Source of the DNA: an uncultured Collinsella sp.
Lineage (GTDB): Bacteria > Actinomycetota > Coriobacteriia > Coriobacteriales > Coriobacteriaceae
NCBI GenBank assembly: GCA_958451615.1
Contig: CAUDQR010000001.1
Coordinates: 1 to 64,000, forward strand
Direction: 5' to 3'
DNA length: 64,000 nucleotides
Positions within the stretch are counted from its first letter, which is position 1. Every line of letters starts with the position of its first letter. Shown piece after piece: positions 35,193 through 42,162 of this stretch. The notes beneath the pieces are model-generated. The model made no database searches. It was given only the letters and a program-made list of their open reading frames with translations, and had not been told where the DNA came from. The position numbers and the translations under genes were made by a program.

Positions 35193-36986
35193 ATGAAAGC
35201 AACCAAGAACATCGCACGCCTGGCAGTAACCGCCGGCCTCACCGCAGCCCTGAGCTTCGGCGGAGTGATGGCACCGGTGACCATGGCGTTTGCTGAGGGA
35301 ACGGGGTCGACCGTCACGTTCGAGGACGCCGATTACGCTGCGTCCACGACCTATAAGGGTATCCAGATCTTCAAGGCAAAGGTCACGACGACCGGTGGGA
35401 ATACGACGGTGAGTAGCATCGAATGGGCCAGCTCCGATGCCCAAACTGCTGTCGTAAACGCCATCAAGAAAAAGGATGCATCCTACAAAAGCGAGAACGC
35501 ACAGGATGCTGCCGATTGGCTTAGCACCAAATCTGAAGTTACCGGGACCGATTCGAAGGTTGCTAGCGACAACGTTCTCAGTCTAATTGCCGATGGCCTG
35601 AAGAACAGCACCGCCTGGAAGGTGACGAGCGAGGGCAGTGCATCCCTTTCCGGACTCGGCGCCGGCTACTGGCTCTTCCTCACCGCTACTCCCGGTAAGC
35701 CTGCTGACAAGTCGACCGATGTGTCCACCTCTCCCGTCTACGCCGTGATCGACGGCGTGAACGCGACGACCGTTACGCCAAAGAAGGGCGTGCCTACTGT
35801 CGAGAAGAAGGTCCTCGACGATGCCGACGCCGCCGATGCCGCCGACATCAAGGGCTCCAACAAATGGAATGATGTCGCCGATTCCCAGATCGGCCAGGAA
35901 GTTAACTACAAGCTTACCGGCACGATCGCCAGCAACTACGCTACCTTTGGCACGTATGCTTACAAGTTCACCGACGGGCTTTCCAATGGCCTTGACTATG
36001 TCAAAGACTCGGTTAAGGTGTACGCGCTGAACGGCGAGACTTACAGCGAGATTGAGTCGAGCAATTATACCGTGACGGATGCTGATGCTAGCAACAACAA
36101 CACGCTGACGGTCGAGTTCACGACCGGAGACGGCAAGAAGGGCCTCAAGGACGTCGCGAGCGTGACCGCCGACACCAAGATCGTTGTCTTCTACAAGGCA
36201 AAGCTCAACGGCAACGCCGTGATCGGCAACGCAGTCGACGGCAACAAGAGCGGCAACCCCAACACCGTCAAGCTCGAGTACTCCAACAACCCGTATGCCG
36301 AGGACACGGGCGAGACGATCGAGGATGCCGTCGCCGACTTCGCTTTCAGGCTCAACCTCAACAAGGTCGACCAGGGCACCGAGAAGGGCCTTGCGGGCGC
36401 CGTCTTCACCATCCAGTCCGCTGATTCGAACACTCAAGACCAGTATATCGCCTCGAAGGACGACCCCACCGCGGGCGTCGTCGCGGGCCAGCTCGTGACC
36501 GTTGCCGACGTCAACCACCTGCCTGAGTACGTGACGTTCACGTCCGACAAAGACGGCAAGATCCCCGTCTCCGGCCTCGACGCCGGCTCCTACAAGGTGA
36601 CCGAGGTCAAGGCCCCCGGCGACTCCTACACCAAGGCCAAACCCTTCACCTTCAAGATCACCCCGACGTATGACGACGCGACCATGAAGGTGACGGAGCT
36701 TAAGGCGGAGGTTTCCGAGTACGACAAGGGCCGCGACGACATCGCCTTCGGTACGCTTGACGACATTGCCGGTGACAACAAACTGAACGGCACGGAAGGC
36801 ACCGGCACCAACGCCGCCACCGGTGAGATCACCATCAACGTCGGCAATACCAAGTCCGTCGGCCTCCCGCTGACCGGTCTCAACGGTGTGACCTTCACTT
36901 GGATCGCTGGTGGCGCGGTGCTGTGCATCGGCGTGGCGCACCTCATCCGCAGCCGTAAGCAGGCTGAGGAGTCCGAGCAGGAGTAA
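35193..36986 (+). CDS. Major pilus shaft subunit (fimbrial isopeptide-forming pilin, LPLTG)
   Basis: The 597-residue protein has a signal peptide (IARLAVTAGLTAALSFGG, cleavage near AFA). A pilin-motif Lys sits in TTVTPKKGVPTVEKKVLDD, placing it for sortase-made isopeptide bonds. A Cna-B domain (FRLNLNKVDQGTEKGLAGAV) has the E-box SYKVTEVKAPG. LPLTG, a membrane helix and RSRKQ close the protein. Strong AAGAAAGAGG ribosome site. It is followed by a strong terminator. The class C sortase that would polymerise it is at 39072. Confidence 0.9.
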   Translation: MKATKNIARLAVTAGLTAALSFGGVMAPVTMAFAEGTGSTVTFEDADYAASTTYKGIQIFKAKVTTTGGNTTVSSIEWASSDAQTAVVNAIKKKDASYKSENAQDAADWLSTKSEVTGTDSKVASDNVLSLIADGLKNSTAWKVTSEGSASLSGLGAGYWLFLTATPGKPADKSTDVSTSPVYAVIDGVNATTVTPKKGVPTVEKKVLDDADAADAADIKGSNKWNDVADSQIGQEVNYKLTGTIASNYATFGTYAYKFTDGLSNGLDYVKDSVKVYALNGETYSEIESSNYTVTDADASNNNTLTVEFTTGDGKKGLKDVASVTADTKIVVFYKAKLNGNAVIGNAVDGNKSGNPNTVKLEYSNNPYAEDTGETIEDAVADFAFRLNLNKVDQGTEKGLAGAVFTIQSADSNTQDQYIASKDDPTAGVVAGQLVTVADVNHLPEYVTFTSDKDGKIPVSGLDAGSYKVTEVKAPGDSYTKAKPFTFKITPTYDDATMKVTELKAEVSEYDKGRDDIAFGTLDDIAGDNKLNGTEGTGTNAATGEITINVGNTKSVGLPLTGLNGVTFTWIAGGAVLCIGVAHLIRSRKQAEESEQE

Positions 36987-37087
36987 CGCTCACTCATCCA
37001 TCCCTTTGGCAGGTGGGATGTGATGGCCATGAGACTTGCGGACACTTTTCTCGTCCATCGACGTTCTTGCTTTGCCATTCTCTTTTC

Positions 37088-37124
37088 GGGGCAGACTCCG
37101 CGCTGGAGTCTGCCCCGTTTTTTT
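37088..37124 (+). terminator. Strong terminator of the pilin operon
   Basis: GGGGCAGACTCC and GGAGTCTGCCCC form a perfect 12-bp stem followed by G and seven T. Confidence 0.95.
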
Positions 37125-37162
37125 GGGATAACGCAGCCAGCCTCCATCGTCCGATGCGGGCT

Positions 37163-37269
37163 CGTTCGTCATCGCGTTTCTTGACTCGTATGAGGTTCGG
37201 TTTAAGGTCCGTAGGCGCACGCGCGGTGCGGACGGTAGAAGGCATTTGCGCCGCAACAAGCGCAAATAA
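37163..37269 (+). pseudogene. 5'-truncated copy of the small basic membrane protein
   Basis: The frame reads FVIAFLDSYEVRFKVRRRTR, then GADGRRHLRRNKRK and stop, identical to the C-terminus of the intact gene 37600-37752. The start and first 15 codons are missing, replaced by unrelated sequence after the pilin terminator. Confidence 0.75.
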
Positions 37270-37417
37270 GAATGCCCGGGGGTCGGATCCCGGGCATTTA
37301 ACAAAAGCTGAAAACTAGGCCGCCCGCGCTCTCGTACACTTACGCGGGGTGCGTCGTTTCCTGTAGCTATTCTATCCCGAATCGTTTCGCCGATTCGGGA
37401 CATTTTGAAAACGCAAA
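37163..37417 (+). repeat. About 255-bp direct duplication, copy 1
   Basis: This block is about 90% identical to 37646-37899. Both hold the 3' part of a small reading frame, the hairpin GCCCGGG/CCCGGGC, and the hairpin TCCCGAATC/GATTCGGGA, ending in ACATTTTGAAAACGCAAA. Confidence 0.9.
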
Positions 37418-37482
37418 CACGTCGGGCAAATCCGGACAATGCGGCCAGGCTCCGCTGGGCGAGGAACCGTGTGTGTAACTAT

Positions 37483-37496
37483 CGAACAAATGTTTG
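37483..37496 (+). promoter_or_regulatory. Putative LexA (SOS) box
   Basis: CGAACAAATGTTTG fits the Gram-positive LexA consensus CGAACRNRYGTTYC at every position but the last. It lies about 100 bases upstream of the small gene at 37600. Confidence 0.45.
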
Positions 37497-37599
37497 TCAA
37501 AATCGCGTTTACCAGGCGTGGGTGCATACACTCGCAGTAAAATATCCTTGCGACGCATCCCGTGCGCGGGCGGCCGACGACTCGATCGGAGGTCCCCAA

Positions 37600-37752
37600 A
37601 TGCTGAAATTCCTTAACGCGCTCGCCGCCCTCGCGGCGGTTGGCACGTTCGTCATCGCGTTTCTCGACTCGTATGAGGTTCGGTTTAAGGTCCGTAGGCG
37701 CACGCGCGGTGCGGACGGTAGAAGGCATTTGCGCCGCAACAAGCGCAAATAA
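37600..37752 (+). CDS. 50-residue basic membrane microprotein
   Basis: The peptide has one hydrophobic segment (FLNALAALAAVGTFVIAFL) followed by a strongly basic tail (VRFKVRRRTRGADGRRHLRR). GGAGG lies 8 bases before the ATG, a good site. A putative LexA box stands upstream, and the 3' part of the gene is duplicated at 37163. Small membrane proteins under LexA control often delay cell division in other bacteria; that role here is speculation. No family recognised. Confidence 0.55.
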   Translation: MLKFLNALAALAAVGTFVIAFLDSYEVRFKVRRRTRGADGRRHLRRNKRK

Positions 37753-37899
37753 GAATGCCCGGGGTTCGGAGCCCGGGCATTTAACAACGTCGGAAACTGG
37801 TCGCCCGCGCTCCTAAGTACTTACGCGGGGTGCGTCGTTTCCTGTAGCTATTGTATCCCGAATCAGCCCGCCGATTCGGGACATTTTGAAAACGCAAAT
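37646..37899 (+). repeat. About 255-bp direct duplication, copy 2
   Basis: This is the full partner of copy 1 (37163-37417). It includes the 3' part of the intact microprotein gene and two hairpins: GCCCGGG/CCCGGGC (37757-37778), acting probably as terminator, and TCCCGAATC/GATTCGGGA near 37857. Confidence 0.9.
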
Positions 37900-37944
37900 A
37901 TGGGCTTAGGCACGAACGGTATCTCATTAATTCCGAAAATTATG

Positions 37945-37968
37945 TATAATTCCAATACAAACTGGAAT
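37945..37968 (+). promoter_or_regulatory. Promoter with overlapping inverted repeat
   Basis: The extended -10 TATGTATAAT ends at 37950. ATTCCA (37949) and TGGAAT (37963-37968) form an inverted repeat over the transcription start, as expected for an autorepressed antitoxin promoter. Confidence 0.5.
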
Positions 37969-37980
37969 CGAACGAAAACA

Positions 37981-38949
37981 ATGGAAATGAACGAAGCGTT
38001 AATCTACTTACAAGAAGCACTAGGCCTCTCCGCCAAGACCAAAACTTGGCCTGGATCCGCACGCTTGCCGCTGCATCTGCGGGCGATTGAAGTCCGCGCT
38101 GTTGACGCAAACGGTTTTTCGTTTTTGCTTGCAAGTTTGCCTACTGGCGTCGGGCTTCCCGAGGCTAAGAGGGTCTATAGTCAGCTAGCCTTGCGTGCGG
38201 AGACTCCTGTTGTCGTTTCGTTTCCTGATGCCGATGCACGTCAGCGCAAAGCATTGGTCGCACAAGGGATTCCGTTTGTTTGCCCCGGCAGACAGGCTTT
38301 TCTTCCATTTATGGGCACGGCCTGCACGGAGAGGGGCGGTGCCCGGTTTCGCAATCACGCGACCAAGATGTCACCCAACGCACAGGCTGCCGCAATCTGG
38401 GGAGCAGCCCAGGAGCCATATCGCCCCCATGACCTTTGTCGTGCGCTTGGGATCTCGGCAAGCCGCGCGAGTGAGGCCATAACCGAGCTTGTTGACAGGG
38501 GACTCGCGAGGCGCGAGCGTCGCGAGCGACGTGTCGTCGTGTTCCCTGTTGCCGTTGATCCTCTGCTCAGTGAGCACATGGCAGAGCTCTCCTCGCCTGT
38601 CTCGAAGGTCTTTTTTGCAAGGAAGACGTCGCAGATCGACTATCTTGTTGACGCCGGGGAGACGGCGCTCGCCGCGCGTTCGATGCTCGCTGCGCCGGGC
38701 ATGGAACAAAAGGCCGTCTTAAGAAGCGCATGGCGTCAGCTGAGCGACCTCGAAGTCGCAGACGGGGAGTTGCCGGATAACGAAACGGCGATGATCCAAG
38801 TGTGGCGCTATGCGCCCGTGTTTGCCAACTCCTCCCGTGTCGATGACATTTCGCTTGCGCTATCTTTGGCGGCAATCGACGATGAGCGAATTCAGCTCGC
38901 AGTCGATCGTATGTTTGGAAAGGAATATCCATGGCAAGAAGCGCTGTAG
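37981..38949 (+). CDS. Winged-helix antitoxin-like protein, partner lost
   Basis: The 322-residue protein has a central MarR-like winged helix (YRPHDLCRALGISASRASEA, then ITELVDRGLARRERRERRVV). The rest is unassigned and reminiscent of proteins encoded just before AbiEii-type nucleotidyltransferase toxins. The start is either 37981 or 37987; the ribosome site is weak. Its end overlaps, by 19 bases, a well-initiated frame that stops after 14 codons (38931-38975). It thus looks like the surviving half of a two-gene module. Confidence 0.6.
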   Translation: MEMNEALIYLQEALGLSAKTKTWPGSARLPLHLRAIEVRAVDANGFSFLLASLPTGVGLPEAKRVYSQLALRAETPVVVSFPDADARQRKALVAQGIPFVCPGRQAFLPFMGTACTERGGARFRNHATKMSPNAQAAAIWGAAQEPYRPHDLCRALGISASRASEAITELVDRGLARRERRERRVVVFPVAVDPLLSEHMAELSSPVSKVFFARKTSQIDYLVDAGETALAARSMLAAPGMEQKAVLRSAWRQLSDLEVADGELPDNETAMIQVWRYAPVFANSSRVDDISLALSLAAIDDERIQLAVDRMFGKEYPWQEAL

Positions 38950-38975
38950 AAGGTCTCCAAGAATTCGGACCGTAG
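38931..38975 (+). pseudogene. Truncated start of a lost toxin-like gene
   Basis: AAAGGA, 8 bases, ATG, then MARSAVEGLQEFGP and stop. The overlap with the upstream gene and the good ribosome site are those of a coupled second gene. The opening (…GLQEF) resembles the start of AbiEii-like nucleotidyltransferases. Everything after codon 14 is gone. Confidence 0.5.
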
Positions 38976-39071
38976 GCGGTGTTTCGGTCCTAGCTGCGTT
39001 GTCCGGTGCGGAGGCTCGCTAATCGGCTATTATTTGTTTAGACAACCTGAGCTGTAAAGGAGTGACCGGCG

Positions 39072-40010
39072 ATGGTGCAGGGCGCCAAACATATGAAGAG
39101 CAATAACGCCGCGGACAACGGCGGCTCAAGCCCTCAGCCCAAACCTCAACCAAAGCCCAAGCGCCGCCGCAAGCGGCTGCCTCGCTGGGCCGACCGGCTC
39201 ATCACCATCGTCATCATCCTTATCGGCGTGGGCCTTATGACCTGGCCGTGGATTTTGGACCGGCTCGAGGCCTCGGGCGTGTTTAACCAGATCAGCACGG
39301 TGTCCAGCACCGTGGACGCGCTGTCTGCCGAGGAGCGCGAGCGCATCCTGCTCCAGGCGCGCTCCTTTAACGAGCAGCTGGCGGGCGAGGCCACCGAGCT
39401 CCCCGCCGACCAGATCGAGCCCTACGCTCAGCAGCTCATCTTTGACCGCGACCCCATGATGAGCTGGGTCGAGATCCCCTCCATCGACGTGAGCATGCCC
39501 ATCTACCACGGCACGAGCGAAGAAGTCCTCATGGCGGGCGTCGGCCACCTGGAGGGCACGAGCCTGCCGGTGGGCGGCACCTCGACGCATTGCGTGCTCA
39601 CCGCGCACTCGGGCATGCGCAACCTGAGCATGTTCGACGACATCCACTCGCTGGAGCCCGGCGACCTGGTGCTGCTGCACACCATGAACAAGACGCTCGC
39701 CTACAAGATGGTGGACTCCGAGGTGGTGCTGCCCGAGGAGATGGAGTCGCTGACCATCGAGCCCGGCGCCGACAAGGTGACGCTCGTCACCTGCACGCCC
39801 TACGGCGTGAACGACCACCGCCTGCTGGTGCATTGCGTGCGCGCCAAGTACAACAAGAAGGACGTCGACAAGCAAAAGTCGCTGGCCGGTCGCCACTGGG
39901 GCAAGCGCGAGTTTGCCGTGCTCATTGTGGTCGTAGCCATTGTGCTGTTGCTGCTGGATATCGTGATCCACGCGGTCCGCAAGCGCCGCAAGGCCAAGGC
40001 CTCGGCATAA
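39072..40010 (+). CDS. Class C (pilus) sortase
   Basis: The 312-residue protein has a basic Pro/Lys-rich head, an N-terminal membrane helix (LITIVIILIGVGLMTWPWIL), the lid region DRDPMMSWVEIPSIDVSMPI, and the catalytic His in CVLTAHSGM, Cys in TLVTCTPYG and Arg in NDHRLLVHC. A second C-terminal membrane helix is typical of class C. It joins pilin subunits through LPXTG-like motifs and pilin lysines. AAGGAG lies 9 bases upstream. It is normally adjacent to pilin genes; here 2 kb of inserted sequence separates them. Confidence 0.93.
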   Translation: MVQGAKHMKSNNAADNGGSSPQPKPQPKPKRRRKRLPRWADRLITIVIILIGVGLMTWPWILDRLEASGVFNQISTVSSTVDALSAEERERILLQARSFNEQLAGEATELPADQIEPYAQQLIFDRDPMMSWVEIPSIDVSMPIYHGTSEEVLMAGVGHLEGTSLPVGGTSTHCVLTAHSGMRNLSMFDDIHSLEPGDLVLLHTMNKTLAYKMVDSEVVLPEEMESLTIEPGADKVTLVTCTPYGVNDHRLLVHCVRAKYNKKDVDKQKSLAGRHWGKREFAVLIVVVAIVLLLLDIVIHAVRKRRKAKASA

Positions 40011-40024
40011 GACATTCTCCAGAA

Positions 40025-40057
40025 CCACCACAATGGGGACAGGCACCTTTGTGGTGG
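40025..40057. repeat. CCACCACAAAG-family palindrome, copy 3
   Basis: CCACCACAA and TTGTGGTGG surround TGGGGACAGGCACCT, 15 bases after the sortase stop codon. Related to 28590 and 29551. Confidence 0.75.
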
Positions 40058-40068
40058 TCGGGGCTTCC

Positions 40069-40133
40069 AAACCATCACAACATTCGATGAAAATCTCGAT
40101 TTTGGCGAAAAGCGTCGAGTGTTGTGATGGTTT
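40069..40133. repeat. 65-bp REP-like palindrome, copy 4
   Basis: Same 19-bp arms as copies 1-3 (one base changed in the right arm), middle as copy 3 at 28494. Confidence 0.9.
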
Positions 40134-40203
40134 TCGTTGCGGGCGGGATGGTTTTCGTTGTGGGCGAGACGGTTTTCGCTATGGACGGTGCGGTTTCGCT
40201 GCA
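40126..40203. repeat. 21-bp tandem repeat array
   Basis: Units begin at 40126, 40147 and 40168 (GATGGTTTTCGTTGCGGGCGG and variants), with a degenerate fourth at 40189. The first unit starts with the last bases of the REP-like element, as if the repeat grew out of its end. Confidence 0.8.
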
Positions 40204-40336
40204 GAACCGCCAGCCCGCAGCCTGCCAGCCTGCCGCCCTCGTTACGTTTTCGCTGCATTTGGGTAAAGCGCCTGCTCCAAGCCGGCGTTGCCTTGTATAC
40301 TAGAGCGGTTTAACTGTTATGCGGAAGGGAGCGCCT

Positions 40337-40648
40337 ATGGCACTCAGCGGGAAAGACGTGCGCGGCATCGCCGAGTACGCAAAGATCGCACTGACCGATG
40401 ACGAGCTCACTCAGATGACGTCCTACATGAACGACGCCGTCCAGATGCTCGAGCCCGTCTTGCAATATGACTTGCCCGACGTGGAGCCCACGTTCCATCC
40501 TATCGGAAGCCTGTCCAACGTGATGGGCGACGACCTGCGCGAGCCCGAGCGCGACCTGCCGCTCGACGTCGCGCTCGAAAACGCCGGCAGCGCGCGCGAC
40601 CGCTACTTCCGCGTGCCGTCCATTTTGGGAGAGGGGGAGAGCGAGTAA
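40337..40648 (+). CDS. gatC: Asp/Glu-tRNA amidotransferase subunit GatC
   Basis: The 103-residue small subunit stabilises GatA and bridges it to GatB. Seen features are the N-terminal DVRGIAEYAKIALTDDELTQ and the C-terminal family pattern MGDDLREPERDLPLDVALEN followed by YFRVPSIL. Start 40337 follows GAAGGGAG. Its stop overlaps the gatA start in TAATG, so gatC, gatA and gatB form a tightly coupled operon. A TATACT near 40296 may be the -10. Confidence 0.95.
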   Translation: MALSGKDVRGIAEYAKIALTDDELTQMTSYMNDAVQMLEPVLQYDLPDVEPTFHPIGSLSNVMGDDLREPERDLPLDVALENAGSARDRYFRVPSILGEGESE

Positions 40649-42162
40649 TGGCGCTAAGCTTCGATTCCCTTACCGCCGCCCAGATCGCCGCGGGCGTTGC
40701 CGCCGGCGACTTTACCGCTACCGAGGTGGCCCAGGCCTCCCTTGCCGCCATCGAGGCGCGCGAGGGCGGGGTCCAGGCATTCCTGCAGGTGGCGCCCGAG
40801 CTTGCGCTCGAGGCCGCCGCGCGTGTGGATGCCGACCGTGCCGCCGGAAAGCCGCTGCCCCCGCTCGCGGGCGTGCCGCTGGCCATTAAGGACAACATGA
40901 ACCTCGTGGGCACGCGCACCACCTGCGCTTCCCGCATGCTCGAGGACTACCAGAGCGTCTACACCGCCACCTGTGTCCAGCGCATGCTCGACGCCGGCTG
41001 CCTGCCCATGGGCAAGGCCAACATGGATGAGTTTGCCTTTGGCAGCTCCACCGAGAGCTCGGCGTTCCACCGCACCAAAAACCCCTGGGATACCGAACGC
41101 GTGCCCGGCGGCTCCTCGGGCGGCTCCGCTGCCGCCGTCGCCGCGGGCGAGGTCGCGCTCTCGCTGGGCTCGGACACCGGCGGCTCCATTCGCCAGCCGG
41201 CGTCGCTGTGCGGCGTGGTGGGCTTTAAGCCCACGTATGGCGCCGTGAGCCGTTACGGCGTGGTTGCCTTTGGCTCGTCGCTCGACCAGGTGGGGCCCTT
41301 TGGCCGCACGGTCGAGGATGTCGCGCTGGCCATGAACGCGCTTACCGGCGCGGGCCACGATCCGTACGACTGCACGAGCCAGGATTGCGCCGTCGACTTT
41401 ACCGAGCATCTCAACGACAGCATCGAGGGCAAGCGCGTGGGCATCATCCCCGCGTTTATGGAGGCCGAGGGTCTGACGCCCGAGGTCAAGGCCGCTGTTC
41501 AGCGCGCCGCCCAGGAGCTGCAGAACCAGGGTGCCGAGCTGGTCGAGGTCGACCTGCCGCACCTGGATGCCGCCATCGCTGCCTACTACGTCATCGGTCC
41601 GGCCGAGGCGTTCTCCAACCTGGCTCGCTTTGACGGCATTCGCTACGGCTATCAGGAGGAGGGCTGCGCCAACCTGTCCGACCAGAGCTCGCTTTCGCGC
41701 GCCCACGGCTTTGGCGCCGAGGCCAAGCGCCGTCAGATGCTCGGCGCCTACCTGCTGAGCTCGGGCGTGTACGACAAGTACTACTACGCCGCGCAAAAGG
41801 CCCGTACGCTCATCACGCGGGACTACGACGCCGCGTATGCCAAGGTGGACACCATCCTCATGCCCGCCTCGCCGCGCACGGCCTTTAAGTTTGGCGAGAT
41901 CAGCGACCCCACGCAGATGTACCTCTCCGATCTGTACACCATCTCGCTCAACATTTGCGGCAACGGCGGTATCTCGGTGCCGCTGGGCCTGGGCGAGGAC
42001 AGCAAGCTGCCCGTTTCTGCCCAGCTGGTGGGTCCGGCCTTTAAGGACCGTCAGCTGCTCACGTTTGCCCGCGCCTTGGAGCGCGGCTTTGCCGATGCCG
42101 CCACGGGTGCGCCCGCGCTTTCCGTCGCGCCCGATTTTGCTGGGAAGGGAGGCGAGCTGTAA
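40648..42162 (+). CDS. gatA: Asp/Glu-tRNA amidotransferase subunit GatA
   Basis: This 504-residue amidase releases ammonia from glutamine for transamidation of Glu-tRNA(Gln) or Asp-tRNA(Asn). The Ser-cisSer-Lys triad is visible in LAIKDNMN (Lys), SDTGGSIRQPASLCG (Ser pair) and PGGSSGGSAAAVAAG. Full family length. One-base overlaps (TAATG) join it to gatC and gatB. Its presence implies that at least Gln-tRNA or Asn-tRNA is made indirectly in this organism. Confidence 0.97.
   Translation: MALSFDSLTAAQIAAGVAAGDFTATEVAQASLAAIEAREGGVQAFLQVAPELALEAAARVDADRAAGKPLPPLAGVPLAIKDNMNLVGTRTTCASRMLEDYQSVYTATCVQRMLDAGCLPMGKANMDEFAFGSSTESSAFHRTKNPWDTERVPGGSSGGSAAAVAAGEVALSLGSDTGGSIRQPASLCGVVGFKPTYGAVSRYGVVAFGSSLDQVGPFGRTVEDVALAMNALTGAGHDPYDCTSQDCAVDFTEHLNDSIEGKRVGIIPAFMEAEGLTPEVKAAVQRAAQELQNQGAELVEVDLPHLDAAIAAYYVIGPAEAFSNLARFDGIRYGYQEEGCANLSDQSSLSRAHGFGAEAKRRQMLGAYLLSSGVYDKYYYAAQKARTLITRDYDAAYAKVDTILMPASPRTAFKFGEISDPTQMYLSDLYTISLNICGNGGISVPLGLGEDSKLPVSAQLVGPAFKDRQLLTFARALERGFADAATGAPALSVAPDFAGKGGEL

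Noticed and set aside
40126..40203. Tandem 21-bp units considered as a CRISPR array
   Set aside because: Units abut without unique spacers and there are no cas genes.
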